From a bacterium (GTDB lineage: Bacteria > Cyanobacteriota > Vampirovibrionia > Gastranaerophilales > Gastranaerophilaceae), in NCBI GenBank assembly GCA_017470815.1, contig JAFUXT010000014.1, positions 1-59,182 of the forward strand: a stretch of 59,182 bases of DNA, written 5' to 3'. Position 1 is the first letter of the stretch. The number at the start of each line of letters is the position of its first letter. The position numbers and the translations under genes are program-made. This document shows positions 45,703 to 55,266 of the stretch, one piece after another. The notes beneath the pieces are model-generated. The model made no database searches and was not told where the DNA came from. It saw nothing but the letters and a program-made list of their open reading frames with translations.

Positions 45703-46347
45703 TTATTTTGTTAAAAGAGACAATCTTTCATCAATTTTTCTGTCAATTTTTTTTAGAATGTTTTGCATATTCGGATTTTTAAGCGGAAGGCTTGTCCCTT
45801 CATCCATACTTCTTCTGTACTGTCTATACAACGCAATTTCACGATCTTTAATATCTTTTTTAATTAACAAACTGTTATCTTCATTTGTACGCTTTATTGC
45901 GCGTTTAGCAACTACACCCAACACAGCAAGAACAAAGAAAGTCCAAATTGCTTTATCAACAGGGAAACTTTCTCCAACCAAAGTCTGAGCCCCATCAGCA
46001 GGATTCATTATTACAGTCGAAGATTTAATATTCGGTGCAGAAACATAAATTTTGAGTTTATTTAGCCCTGCATTCTCTATAATAAGATTTTCAATCGTAC
46101 CAGCACCTTTATATAGCGCATTTACGGTATCCGAGGATGTAATGTCTGAAAGTTGAAGAACAATCTCATTATCAGATAAAACTTTTCTTGAAACCTTTGA
46201 AATACTGTCGGTATCGAGAATAATGTTGTAACTTTCGTTATTTTTTTCAAAAGTAATTGTATGAAGTTGATTTGCTTTCGCCGTAACATTCAGTCCCAAG
46301 AATATAAATGCAATTAAGAATCCGAGTATTAGAAATATTTTTTTCAT
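45703..46347 (-). CDS. Secreted/membrane AMIN-like domain protein
   Basis: A 214-residue protein. The start at 46347 has a very good GGAGGAGAG 6 bases upstream and gives a signal peptide (MKKIFLILGFLIAFIFLGLN... AKA). The next ~95 residues form beta strands of the AMIN type (LHTITFEKNNESYNIILDTD, IENLIIENAGLNKLKIYVSA), a domain that targets cell-wall amidases to peptidoglycan at septa or pores. A second membrane helix lies at ~residue 130-150 (IWTFFVLAVLGVVA), followed by a charged cytoplasmic tail. It may partner the amidase at 53404, which has related N-terminal strands. Confidence 0.68.
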   Translation of the reverse strand: MKKIFLILGFLIAFIFLGLNVTAKANQLHTITFEKNNESYNIILDTDSISKVSRKVLSDNEIVLQLSDITSSDTVNALYKGAGTIENLIIENAGLNKLKIYVSAPNIKSSTVIMNPADGAQTLVGESFPVDKAIWTFFVLAVLGVVAKRAIKRTNEDNSLLIKKDIKDREIALYRQYRRSMDEGTSLPLKNPNMQNILKKIDRKIDERLSLLTK

Positions 46348-46460
46348 TTTTCTCTCCTCCCTAATCTCCACGTTTATACTAAAACTTTTAGAATTAAATA
46401 GCATCAATCCATGGGTTTAAATTTATTATTACGAATTGTAACAATAGATATACATGCTGA

Positions 46461-46499
46461 AATTAGGAAAAATTTAATACCTTTATATATATGTAAGAA
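46461..46499 (+). promoter_or_regulatory. Promoter-like block before the 46520 gene
   Basis: AATTA (46461) and, 20 bases on, CTTTATAT (46481-46488) then TATGTAAGA. The spacing and text match the block at 8641-8679. CTTTATAT ends 31 bases before the ATG. Confidence 0.55.
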
Positions 46500-46519
46500 C
46501 GAGATATTTGGAGAGAAAC

Positions 46520-46870
46520 ATGATTTTATTATTCGGAGAAAAAGCACACAAATCAAGTAAAAACTCAAATATTAAAAACCATCCTGTAGAAAATTCTGGG
46601 ATATTGGCAAGAAGTACACAACCAAAAAGCCTTTTGGCTGCGAATGAATACGATATGTACATGTTTTCGGTTCAAGCGGAAATAGATTATGCTCAATATG
46701 CGGGAACAGAAAATTATATTGCAAATGCGGGGTATGTAAGCGAATATTCACAAGCAATGACAGGCATGAGTGAAATCGGGTCTTATTCAGAATCATTCGG
46801 CGGAGATTTCAGCGGAAGTTTCAGCAGTTTCAGCAGCGGAGATTGCGGAAGTTTTTCATCAATCGGATAA
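46520..46870 (+). CDS. Small Ser/Gly-rich protein of unknown function
   Basis: A 116-residue protein. The start is the ATG at 46520 (GGAGAG 6 bases before); the upstream TTG is less likely. The N-terminus is basic (FGEKAHKSSKNSNIKNHP) and the middle is Tyr/Ala-rich (QAEIDYAQYAGTENYIANAG). The C-terminus is a Ser/Gly/Phe repeat (GGDFSGSFSSFSSGDCG). It has no signal peptide or membrane helix. It carries the same promoter block as the 8701 gene. It may be a structural or secreted polymer-like protein, but there is no family evidence. Confidence 0.62.
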   Translation: MILLFGEKAHKSSKNSNIKNHPVENSGILARSTQPKSLLAANEYDMYMFSVQAEIDYAQYAGTENYIANAGYVSEYSQAMTGMSEIGSYSESFGGDFSGSFSSFSSGDCGSFSSIG

Positions 46871-46893
46871 TAGATATTTAAATTAAAATAATT

Positions 46894-46926
46894 AAAAAAG
46901 AAGACTTTTAAAGTCTTCTTTTTTTT
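46894..46926. terminator. Bidirectional terminator
   Basis: A 15-bp stem (46894-46908 with 46910-46924) with T tracts on both strands, between two converging genes. Confidence 0.88.
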
Positions 46927-46927
46927 A

Positions 46928-48100
46928 CTATATTTCTAAATTTTGTGAATCAAGTGTATCATTATGCCACTGATTTATATATATTCGGAATGAAGATTTA
47001 TATGCCTCAGTCTTCCCGTTATTTTCTCTTAACTTTATATTAGTCATCGCTTTATCACCATTTACGACTATAAAATACTCATCCCAGGGTTTACCGCCCC
47101 AAAATTGACTTTCACCATGCTGACTGTCGTTCATACGATAAAAGGATATATCATAAGAACCATCAGACTTTGGCTTTACTCTGTATACTGCAGTATTTCC
47201 AATACCATGCTGCTTTGCCCAAGAATCAACATCTGCGAGGTTCTCATCCTTGTACATCTGCAAAGCGGCCGCCTTTGCCTCATCGACATGCATAAGAACC
47301 GATTTTTGGAAATTATCATCAACCTTCTCCGCGGCAAGTTGAGCCGCAGTCTTTTTAGGTTGTACATCTGAAGTTTCTTTTCCGTTGCCGCCCAAAAATG
47401 CCGCTAAAGATGCATTTGTCGCAGGCTCAACACTTCCGTCATGAAACACTACGGGGAATATATCACCCATAGAACCGTTTGTTACTTTACAAGTTGTATT
47501 TACACTAATTACGGTATCTCCATCAGCACAACTTACTTCACTATTTGGGGGATTTGGGCCGTTTACATCTACAAACCCCAAACAATTTGCAAGTTTACCG
47601 CTTGTAAGCATATCGGTTGTTATTACCTGACCAACGCCGACTCCACAACTTTTTGCATTTGGATTAAACGCTACTAACGCACCGTCTGCAAATGAAAAGA
47701 ATAAATAATTTGCGGGGTTTAATGTTTTTGTCGTTACTGCATAAGGTGTTTCAAGATTTGCGCCTTTTACATTTCCGTATTTACCCAAATATGTTTGCGC
47801 TGAAAGTGTATTATTAAATAATCCGCAAAGAGAATATTTTCCGCCTGATAAAGTATCATTTTTACAAGAAGCATCCTCACTTATTGTCGTCAAAGTTGAA
47901 TAGTCCATATCATATTGAGCCTGTGCGCCTATTGCAGCCTGATTTAAGGTCGATAATGATTTTTTAAACTGAGTTGTAAACTTTTTTGAATTGGAATTTT
48001 GCATCAATACAGGAATTGTAAGAGCGGCAACTACACCGATTATACCGATTGTAATAAGAATTTCCGCCAACGTGAAACCCGCTTTATTTAATATTCTCAT
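46928..48100 (-). CDS. Type IV pilin-like protein (conventional G/F leader)
   Basis: A 390-residue prepilin. The leader MRILNKAG is cut between G8 and F9, before FTLAEILITIGIIGVVAALTIP with the +5 Glu. The start at 48100 is preferred (GAGG 5 bases upstream) over a GTG at 48106. A globular domain of ~360 residues follows with several cysteines (SCKNDTLSGGKYSLCG, VSCADGDTVISVNTTC) and a C-terminal part that looks enzymatic or ligand-binding but is not recognised. It lacks the YadA and S74 parts. No pilus-assembly genes are nearby. Confidence 0.85.
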   Translation of the reverse strand: MRILNKAGFTLAEILITIGIIGVVAALTIPVLMQNSNSKKFTTQFKKSLSTLNQAAIGAQAQYDMDYSTLTTISEDASCKNDTLSGGKYSLCGLFNNTLSAQTYLGKYGNVKGANLETPYAVTTKTLNPANYLFFSFADGALVAFNPNAKSCGVGVGQVITTDMLTSGKLANCLGFVDVNGPNPPNSEVSCADGDTVISVNTTCKVTNGSMGDIFPVVFHDGSVEPATNASLAAFLGGNGKETSDVQPKKTAAQLAAEKVDDNFQKSVLMHVDEAKAAALQMYKDENLADVDSWAKQHGIGNTAVYRVKPKSDGSYDISFYRMNDSQHGESQFWGGKPWDEYFIVVNGDKAMTNIKLRENNGKTEAYKSSFRIYINQWHNDTLDSQNLEI

Positions 48101-48272
48101 AAACACCTCATAACTTTATTACCAATAAATAACTTAATATAATATCACATTTATATATCATTGTAAACTTTACAAATAAAATGATTAATTTCACCAAACA
48201 GCATGTTTGTATTATTATTTTATTAATTAGTTGTGGATATTAAGCAGTTATAAATAAGGAGGTTATAATATT

Positions 48273-51200
48273 ATGGCTAAAACTATCACGGTTGATGGTA
48301 ACTACGCTGCAGCGCATGTTGCGTATGCATTAAGCGAAGTATCAGCAATTTACCCTATTACACCTTCATCTACAATGGGTGAATGGATTGATGAATGGGC
48401 ATCACAACACAAGAAAAACATTTGGGGCAAAGAAGTAAAAGTTGCCGAAATGCAATCAGAAGCAGGTGCTGCAGGTGCTGTTCACGGTTCTTTGGCAGCA
48501 GGTGCTTTAACTTCAACTTATACAGCATCTCAAGGTTTATTATTGATGATTCCTGTTATGCACAAAGTTGCAGGGGAAATGCTTCCTCATGTTATTCATG
48601 TTGCTGCTCGTGCATTAGCGGCTCAATCATTGGCAATTTTCGGAGACCATACGGATGTTATGGCATGCAGAAACACAGGTTATGCAATGTTATCTGCAAA
48701 TTCAGTTCAGGAAGAAATGGATTTGGCATTAGTTGCACACTTAGCAACTTATAAAGCAAAAGTTCCGTTCTTACAGTTCTTTGATGGTTTCAGAACATCA
48801 CATGAAATACACAAAATTGAAGAAATTTCTTATGAAGATATCGCTTCATTAGTTGAACCAAAATACATAGAAGAATTCAGACAAAGAGCATTAAGACCTG
48901 AAGCACCTGTTTCAAAAGTCGGTGCTCAAAACGGAGATGTTTACTTCCAAGGTCGTGAAACTTCTAACAAATACTATGAAGCAACTCCTGATATTGTTCA
49001 GGAATATATGGACAAAGTTGCAAAAGTAACAGGTCGTCAGTATCATCCGTTTGATTATGTCGGTGCGCCTGATGCAACTGATGTTATCGTAGCAATGGGT
49101 TCAGGTTGTGAAACAATTGAAGAAACAATTGAATACCTTAACTCTACAAGAGGAACAAAATACGGTTTGGTTAAAGTCAGATTATACAGACCGTTTGATG
49201 TTAAAAGATTTAATGAAGCACTTCCTTCAACAGTTAAAAGAATTGTTGCAATGGACAGAACAAAAGAACCCGGTTCTATCGGGGAACCTTTATTCTTAGA
49301 TGTTGTAGCAGCAGTTGAAGGCAAAGGAATCAGAGTCATCGGCGGTCGTTACGGTTTGGCTTCAAAAGAATTCACTCCGTCAATGGTTCTTGCTATTTAC
49401 AAACATTCTGAAGCAAACGGTTTCCACGGATTTACAGTTGGTATCAATGATGATGTAACTCACAAATCATTACCGATTGATGAACATATCGTAACAGAAC
49501 CGGCAGGAACAACAAACTGCATGTTCTGGGGCTTGGGTTCAGATGGTACCGTTGGTGCAAACAAAAACTCTATTAAAATTATCGGTCAATATACAAACAA
49601 AGATGCTCAGGCATACTTTGCTTATGACTCTAAAAAATCTTTCGGTGTAACCGTTTCTCACTTAAGATTCGGTGACAGCCCGATTAAATCAACATACCTT
49701 ATCACTGCACCTGACTTTGTTTCATGCTCTGCGCATGCTTACATCGGCAGATATGACTTGCTTAAAGGTATTAAAGAAGGCGGTACATTCTTACTGAATT
49801 CACCTTGGTCAAAAGAAGAAGCATTCTCTCACTTAACAAGAGATATGCAGGAAACAATTATTAATAAGAAAATCAAATTCTACAATGTAGATGCTGAAAG
49901 ACTTATTAAAGAACAACCGGGCTTGAGAGGTAAGGGTGCAAATACAGTCATGATGGTTGCATACTTCAAGGTATCAGGAATTATTCCGTTTGAACAGGCT
50001 TATGAAGGTATGAAAGAAATGACTAAGAAGACCTTCAAGAAAAAAGGTGATGATGTTGTTAATATGAACTTAGCATTGATTGATGCGGCTATTAACGCAA
50101 CTGAAGAAGTTGTTATTCCTGCTTCTTTAGACGGTGTTGCTCATGCTGATCATGTTGAAATGATTTCAAAAGATGCTGATGAATTTGCAAAATCAATCAT
50201 TGAACCTTCAATGAGACAAAAAGGTGACGATATTCCTGTATCAGCAATGAGCGTTGATGGTGTTATTCCGACAGGAACAGCAAAACTTGAAAAACGCGGT
50301 ATTGCTCCAAGAGTACCAAAATGGAACTCTGAAACTTGTATTCAGTGCGGTATCTGCGCATCTGCATGTCCTCATGCAGCAATCAGAACAAAACTTGCAG
50401 AACCTGAATCATTGAAAGATGCACCTGCATCATTCACAACGGTAGATGCAAAACCAAATGATCACGGTGAAAAATTCAAAGTTCAGGTATATTGCAAAGA
50501 TTGCACAGGCTGCGGTGTTTGCGTTGACCAATGTCCGATGAGCAAAGTTGCAGGCAAAGAAGCACTTACTTGGTCATCAATTGAAGCAGAAGAAGCAGCA
50601 GGTGAAGATGCAAACGAAAAATTCTTTGACGAATTACCTGATAATGTAATGGGTAAAAACACCACCAAAACTATTAAAGGTGCAATGCTCAGAAAACCGT
50701 TGTTCGAATTTTCAGGCGCATGCGCAGGTTGCGGTGAAACACCTTATGTTAAATTAGTTTCACAATTATTTGGTGAAAACGCAATCGTTGCAAACGCAAC
50801 AGGTTGTTCTTCAATTTACTCCGGTACATTCCCGACAATACCTTATACAACAACTAAAGAAGGCAGAGGTCCTGCTTGGGCGAACTCATTATTTGAAGAC
50901 AATGCTGAATTTGGTTTTGGTATGAGATTAGCGGTTGATGCTAACAGAGAACTTTTAAAAGAAAATGTTGAAAAAGTTCTTTCTAATCCGAATGCTAAAC
51001 CTGATGTTAAGGAAGCATTAGAAAATGCAATGAAACATTGGGATAATTCAAAAACTCCTGAAGCAGTGGAAGCACAAAACAAAGTTAAAGAAGTATTAGC
51101 AAAACACTCTGATGATATGTGTGAAACCTGCAAGAAAATTCAGGAATTGCAAGACTACTTCACTGATAAATCAGTTTGGATTATCGGTGGTGACGGTTGG

Positions 51201-51803
51201 GCAAACGATATCGGTTACGGCGGTATCGACCACGTTCTTGCTCAAAACAAGAATGTTAATATTCTGGTTCTTGATACAGAAGTGTATTCAAATACCGGCG
51301 GTCAGGCTTCTAAATCAACTCCGACAGGGGCTGTTGCGAAATTTGCAACAGGCGGTAAGAAAACATACAAAAAGAACATGGGCTTAATGAGTATGTCTTA
51401 CGGTTATGTTTATGTAGCATCAGTTGCCTTGGGTGCTGACAGAGCGCAAACACTTAAAGCATTCCAGGAAGCAGAAGCATACAACGGGCCGTCAATCATC
51501 TTTGCTTATGCTCCATGTATTGCTCACGGTATTGACATGTCTAAAACTCAGACAGAGCAAAAACGCGCGGTTGAAGCAGGATACTTCCCGTTGTATCGCT
51601 ACAATCCGGAAGCAGAAGTACCGTTCACTTGGGATGCTAAAGAACCTAAAGCGGATTATCAGGAATTCATCAGATCAGAAGGTCGTTATAAGTCATTACT
51701 TAAAACTAACCCTGAGGCTGCTGAAGACTTGTATGCTCAGGCTCAAAAAGATGCAGCAACAAGAATGGATGTCTATAAAGCAGTTGGTGCGTTGTTAAAA
51801 TAA
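48273..51803 (+). CDS. nifJ: Pyruvate:ferredoxin (flavodoxin) oxidoreductase
   Basis: A 1176-residue single-chain PFOR: pyruvate + CoA to acetyl-CoA + CO2, reducing ferredoxin or flavodoxin. Domain order is as usual. Domain I holds the pyruvate site (YPITPSSTMGEWID), followed by the gamma-type domain, then a 2[4Fe-4S] ferredoxin insert (CIQCGICASACPHA and CKDCTGCGVCVDQCP), then the TPP domain with the proximal cluster (CAGCGETPYVKL) and GDGWANDIGYGGIDH... NTGGQASKSTPTGA. Length matches the family. AAGGAGG lies 9 bases before the ATG. It implies anaerobic fermentation with reduced ferredoxin as currency. Confidence 0.98.
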   Translation: MAKTITVDGNYAAAHVAYALSEVSAIYPITPSSTMGEWIDEWASQHKKNIWGKEVKVAEMQSEAGAAGAVHGSLAAGALTSTYTASQGLLLMIPVMHKVAGEMLPHVIHVAARALAAQSLAIFGDHTDVMACRNTGYAMLSANSVQEEMDLALVAHLATYKAKVPFLQFFDGFRTSHEIHKIEEISYEDIASLVEPKYIEEFRQRALRPEAPVSKVGAQNGDVYFQGRETSNKYYEATPDIVQEYMDKVAKVTGRQYHPFDYVGAPDATDVIVAMGSGCETIEETIEYLNSTRGTKYGLVKVRLYRPFDVKRFNEALPSTVKRIVAMDRTKEPGSIGEPLFLDVVAAVEGKGIRVIGGRYGLASKEFTPSMVLAIYKHSEANGFHGFTVGINDDVTHKSLPIDEHIVTEPAGTTNCMFWGLGSDGTVGANKNSIKIIGQYTNKDAQAYFAYDSKKSFGVTVSHLRFGDSPIKSTYLITAPDFVSCSAHAYIGRYDLLKGIKEGGTFLLNSPWSKEEAFSHLTRDMQETIINKKIKFYNVDAERLIKEQPGLRGKGANTVMMVAYFKVSGIIPFEQAYEGMKEMTKKTFKKKGDDVVNMNLALIDAAINATEEVVIPASLDGVAHADHVEMISKDADEFAKSIIEPSMRQKGDDIPVSAMSVDGVIPTGTAKLEKRGIAPRVPKWNSETCIQCGICASACPHAAIRTKLAEPESLKDAPASFTTVDAKPNDHGEKFKVQVYCKDCTGCGVCVDQCPMSKVAGKEALTWSSIEAEEAAGEDANEKFFDELPDNVMGKNTTKTIKGAMLRKPLFEFSGACAGCGETPYVKLVSQLFGENAIVANATGCSSIYSGTFPTIPYTTTKEGRGPAWANSLFEDNAEFGFGMRLAVDANRELLKENVEKVLSNPNAKPDVKEALENAMKHWDNSKTPEAVEAQNKVKEVLAKHSDDMCETCKKIQELQDYFTDKSVWIIGGDGWANDIGYGGIDHVLAQNKNVNILVLDTEVYSNTGGQASKSTPTGAVAKFATGGKKTYKKNMGLMSMSYGYVYVASVALGADRAQTLKAFQEAEAYNGPSIIFAYAPCIAHGIDMSKTQTEQKRAVEAGYFPLYRYNPEAEVPFTWDAKEPKADYQEFIRSEGRYKSLLKTNPEAAEDLYAQAQKDAATRMDVYKAVGALLK

Positions 51804-51837
51804 AATGTCATTAAAAAACTAATGGCAATACAATAAT

Positions 51838-51888
51838 AAAAAATCCTTGTTATTCTGGACTTTTTTCAGAATTTTCAAGGATTTTTTT
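51838..51888 (+). terminator. Terminator after nifJ
   Basis: An outer stem AAAAATCCTTG/CAAGGATTTTT encloses an ATTCTG/CAGAAT inner stem and ends in T7. The inner part resembles the dispersed ATTCTGAA repeat seen at 41512. Confidence 0.82.
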
Positions 51889-51925
51889 ATGGCAAAAATA
51901 TTTATGTTCATATTTTAATAAATAT

Positions 51926-52555
51926 ATGCAAATACATTTTCCTCAAATTAAATACATAATGGCAGGTTCGGTTTTATCAGGAGCACTACTTGCAAGTACT
52001 CCAACAAGTGCAAGGAGTATAAATCAACCACAACAAGATACATTTGCCAAAGATTCTGTTCCCCCAAGAGGTACAACAAATGAAAAATTTTTGGCATCTG
52101 CCCCAAGCCCGAATGTAAAAGTCTGCGGAGAGAATAAAAAAGCAAAATTTGTTGTAGATATAAGCAAAAATGTATTATACACTTACGATCAAAACGGTCA
52201 GCCGACATGCGCATACAGAATTGCAAGCGGGAAAGCATCAACTCCTACTCGTACAGGGATAAGAATAGTATCTCACACCGAAACATATCCGTACAGAACA
52301 GCACCAAGACATACTAAAAGAAGACGGACACCGAGAGCATTCGGACCAAAGGCGATTATTATAGACATTCTTGACACAAAAACAGGAGAAAGAAGCCGAA
52401 TAGGCGAATTTATACACGGGAATAATGATTCAACATCAATAGGCAAATACGCTTCAAAAGGTTGTATGAGAATGGATAATGAGGTTATTAAAGAACTTGC
52501 TAAAAATGCAAAAAGAGGAGATATAGTTATTATTATAAAAAGCGACAAAAAATAA
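51926..52555 (+). CDS. L,D-transpeptidase (YkuD domain)
   Basis: A 209-residue exported enzyme forming 3-3 peptidoglycan cross-links or anchoring proteins to the wall. An N-terminal hydrophobic export segment (YIMAGSVLSGALLAS, ending TSARS) is followed by a short linker and the YkuD domain. VVDISKNVLYTYDQNG is the usual first strands. The catalytic motif is H164-G... S-K-G-C180-M-R-M. A basic loop (RHTKRRRTPRA) sits inside the domain. The start ATG at 51926 lacks a strong ribosome site; an ATG at 51959 is an alternative. Confidence 0.92.
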   Translation: MQIHFPQIKYIMAGSVLSGALLASTPTSARSINQPQQDTFAKDSVPPRGTTNEKFLASAPSPNVKVCGENKKAKFVVDISKNVLYTYDQNGQPTCAYRIASGKASTPTRTGIRIVSHTETYPYRTAPRHTKRRRTPRAFGPKAIIIDILDTKTGERSRIGEFIHGNNDSTSIGKYASKGCMRMDNEVIKELAKNAKRGDIVIIIKSDKK

Positions 52556-52565
52556 AGATAAAATA

Positions 52566-53123
52566 CTATTTCCTTAACGGTTTATATATAACATGACCAT
52601 CTCTTACATATTTTTTTAAAACTTCTTTACCCAAATCTGCCTCAATATTTCCGTATGCACTAATCCCGCGTTTTGCAAATTCCTCAAACCAATTTGGCTT
52701 AAATCCTTCATCATACCCTGTTATTGCTTCAACATCTTTAGACTGAACACCATAATAAATTTCTTTTATACCTGACCATAAAATTGCACCCAAGCACATC
52801 ATACAGGGTTCGGAAGTGACATAAATTTTCAAATTATACCTTGATAAATCATAAGTGCCTAATTTTCTTTCAGCCTCTTTAATGGTATTTATTTCAGCAT
52901 GACAATTTGAACAAGCATCATTCACAACAGAATTGGCACATTTTGAAATCAAATTACCTTTATCATCATAAATTGCGCATAGAAAAGGGCCATGACCACC
53001 ATCGACATAACTTTGCACTTCATTTTGCAGCGCATAAATAATTTTTTGCGCTGAAACAATTTTATCGTGATTAAATTGCCCATTAGAAATTATGCTGTCA
53101 TATTTTGAAGTAAACTGTGTCAT
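52566..53123 (-). CDS. Zinc nucleobase/nucleoside deaminase (guanine deaminase-like)
   Basis: A 185-residue CDA-fold enzyme. The zinc and catalytic motifs HAEIN (His and proton-shuttle Glu) and SEPCMMCLGAI (two Cys) are intact. After them GIKEIYYGVQSKDVEAITGYDEGF follows the text of GuaD-type guanine deaminases rather than of TadA or cytidine deaminase. An extra cysteine pair precedes HAE (DACSNCHAE). The start at 53123 has GAGG 5 bases upstream; the TTG at 53147 has none. It likely feeds purine salvage. Confidence 0.85.
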   Translation of the reverse strand: MTQFTSKYDSIISNGQFNHDKIVSAQKIIYALQNEVQSYVDGGHGPFLCAIYDDKGNLISKCANSVVNDACSNCHAEINTIKEAERKLGTYDLSRYNLKIYVTSEPCMMCLGAILWSGIKEIYYGVQSKDVEAITGYDEGFKPNWFEEFAKRGISAYGNIEADLGKEVLKKYVRDGHVIYKPLRK

Positions 53124-53170
53124 ATCCGCCTCACTTATATGATACAATTAACAAAAATAATATTCAAATA

Positions 53171-53200
53171 TAAAAAGGCAGGCATTGAGCCTGTCTTTTT
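53171..53200 (-). terminator. Terminator after tRNA-Arg
   Basis: On the minus strand AAAAAGACAGGC pairs with GCCTGCCTTTTT (one mismatch) over a short loop, directly after the tRNA. Confidence 0.8.
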
Positions 53201-53203
53201 AAG

Positions 53204-53277
<74 letters not shown>

Positions 53278-53355
53278 ATAAATTCAATTACTATATTATA
53301 GTAACCAAAACATAACCTATTTTCAAGTAGAAATATCTTATACTGTGTTACATAT

Positions 53356-53383
53356 TTGCCAGCATAGAGTTCTGTTCTATAAT
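53356..53383 (+). promoter_or_regulatory. Sigma-70-type promoter of amiC-murI
   Basis: TTGCCA (53356-53361), 16-base spacer, TATAAT (53378-53383), 20 bases before the amidase start. Confidence 0.6.
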
Positions 53384-53403
53384 TAATATAGGGATAGTAA
53401 CAC

Positions 53404-55266
53404 ATGAAAAATATTTTTATAAAAATACTTTTAATATTTACATTTATCTTGAATTTTGCACTGTTACCCTCTAATGCCGAATCATTAGGCATTTCATCCG
53501 TAACTTTTGATAATTCAGGTGCTTTTATGAGTATAAATAGCCCTGATAACATGGATTATCAAATTAATACCCCGCAAATTATGAATGTTGAAGAAGATAA
53601 CGAAGTATATTTTGAACTTCAGCCTGCAAGATTAAATAACGGCAATAAAAACTATCTTATAAATACGGACGAAATAAATGAAATAGGAATATCTCAAATT
53701 TCAACAACACCTGATATAGTGCGAATAACTATTAAATATAAACAAGGATATAATCCACAGAATATCACAATCAACCGACTGAATAACACACTTTTTGTTC
53801 AATTCAAAAAAACTCAAATGACAAATTATTATTTTCAGGAAGTCTATAAAGAGTCAGGCACTATACCGGTTTATGAAAATATAAATATTCAGCAAAAATT
53901 ATCCTCTCAAAAAAATGTACTTGGGGAAATAAATTCCGCATTTACACAGGATAAAAATACAGCCCCAAATGATTTCATACTTTCAACAAAAAATTTGTAC
54001 CTCAAGACAAAATACTATATTAACAGTGTTACCCTAAAAGGAAACACCCCTATATTAAACGGAAACGGAACATACACACTTATCAGACCAATCTATCTTA
54101 CAAACCCCGAAAGAGTAGCATTTGACATAAAAAATACAGTAGTAAACCAAATGCTTAGAAATAAAGACATACCCCTTGGCGAAGACATACTAAAAATAGG
54201 TCAGTTTGACCACAATACAGCAAGAGTTGTAATTACGACTAAAAACTCCGAAACCTATGTACCTGTTATATTTGGAGATATTCAAAAAATCGCTTTTCTT
54301 AATACCAAAAATACAAGTCCATTGAATTTGTATTCTACAACAAGCAACATGACGGCCGTGGCTTTAGAAAAGGGAGATGACACAAATCACAGCATAAAAT
54401 TTGCATTTTCAAAACCGCTTATTTTCGGGCTCAAAAGAACATCCGATAAGATTGAAATATTACTCTACAATGTGAATAACTACTTCAGCGGGGCAATAGA
54501 ATCAGAAGTCAGAGCAACTGCGTTTGAAAAAATGCAAACATCCGATATAAAAAACGGCGGAGTAAAATTTGCAATCCCGATTAAAAATGACGATAAATGT
54601 GACATTTATTTAGGGGCAAACGGTAAAACTTTGAGAATAAAACTTCATACCGCAGAAAAATATACCCCTGCAAATGACACGCAAACATCTGAACCTGAAA
54701 TAATAGTGCCCGCAGTTGTAAAAAAACACACTGCCGGTAAAAAATACGTTGTAATAGATGCAGGACATGGCGGAACGGACTATGGAGCAATAAGAAACGG
54801 TATCAATGAAAAAGATATAACACTTGATATTTCAAAACGAGTTCAGGCAGGGCTGGAGAAAAAAGGATATAATGTAGCGATGACAAGGACTGATGACACT
54901 TATGTATCATTACAGGACAGAGTTGAATTTAGCGAAATATTTAACCCTGATATTTTTGTCAGTATTCATGTTAATTCAAGCAACTCAGAATCCCCTTCAG
55001 GAATTGAAACTCATTATTACAAAGACAACAGTCTTAAACTTGCAAAACATATACACGCATCTATGCTTAATAATATAAATTCAAAAGACAGAGGCTTGTT
55101 CAAATCTAAATTTTATGTTATTAATCATACGACTGCGCCTGCAATTTTGGTTGAAATCGGATTTATTTCCAATCCGAATGAAAGAGCACAATTAGTAACG
55201 GAAAGCCGAAAAAATGCAACCGCAAAGGCAATAATAGAGGGTATTGATGGCTACTTTAAGAAATAA
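53404..55266 (+). CDS. amiC: N-acetylmuramoyl-L-alanine amidase with AMIN-like N-terminus
   Basis: A 620-residue exported wall hydrolase that splits stem peptides from glycan during cell separation. A signal peptide (KNIFIKILLIFTFILNFALLPSNA) is followed by ~400 residues of repeated beta-strand AMIN-like modules. The Amidase_3 domain (from ~residue 445) holds zinc ligands H455 (DAGHGG), E469 (INEKDITLDI) and H522 (VSIHVN), and catalytic E584 (LVEIGF). The murI start overlaps its end by 20 bases, so the two are one operon. The N-terminal extension is longer than in E. coli AmiC and is like cyanobacterial amidases. Confidence 0.93.
   Translation: MKNIFIKILLIFTFILNFALLPSNAESLGISSVTFDNSGAFMSINSPDNMDYQINTPQIMNVEEDNEVYFELQPARLNNGNKNYLINTDEINEIGISQISTTPDIVRITIKYKQGYNPQNITINRLNNTLFVQFKKTQMTNYYFQEVYKESGTIPVYENINIQQKLSSQKNVLGEINSAFTQDKNTAPNDFILSTKNLYLKTKYYINSVTLKGNTPILNGNGTYTLIRPIYLTNPERVAFDIKNTVVNQMLRNKDIPLGEDILKIGQFDHNTARVVITTKNSETYVPVIFGDIQKIAFLNTKNTSPLNLYSTTSNMTAVALEKGDDTNHSIKFAFSKPLIFGLKRTSDKIEILLYNVNNYFSGAIESEVRATAFEKMQTSDIKNGGVKFAIPIKNDDKCDIYLGANGKTLRIKLHTAEKYTPANDTQTSEPEIIVPAVVKKHTAGKKYVVIDAGHGGTDYGAIRNGINEKDITLDISKRVQAGLEKKGYNVAMTRTDDTYVSLQDRVEFSEIFNPDIFVSIHVNSSNSESPSGIETHYYKDNSLKLAKHIHASMLNNINSKDRGLFKSKFYVINHTTAPAILVEIGFISNPNERAQLVTESRKNATAKAIIEGIDGYFKK

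Noticed and set aside
48395..48754. A 119-codon frame inside nifJ, and similar frames at 51112-51387 and 51424-51798.
   Set aside because: They are shadows in the +1/+2 frames of a well-supported PFOR gene.
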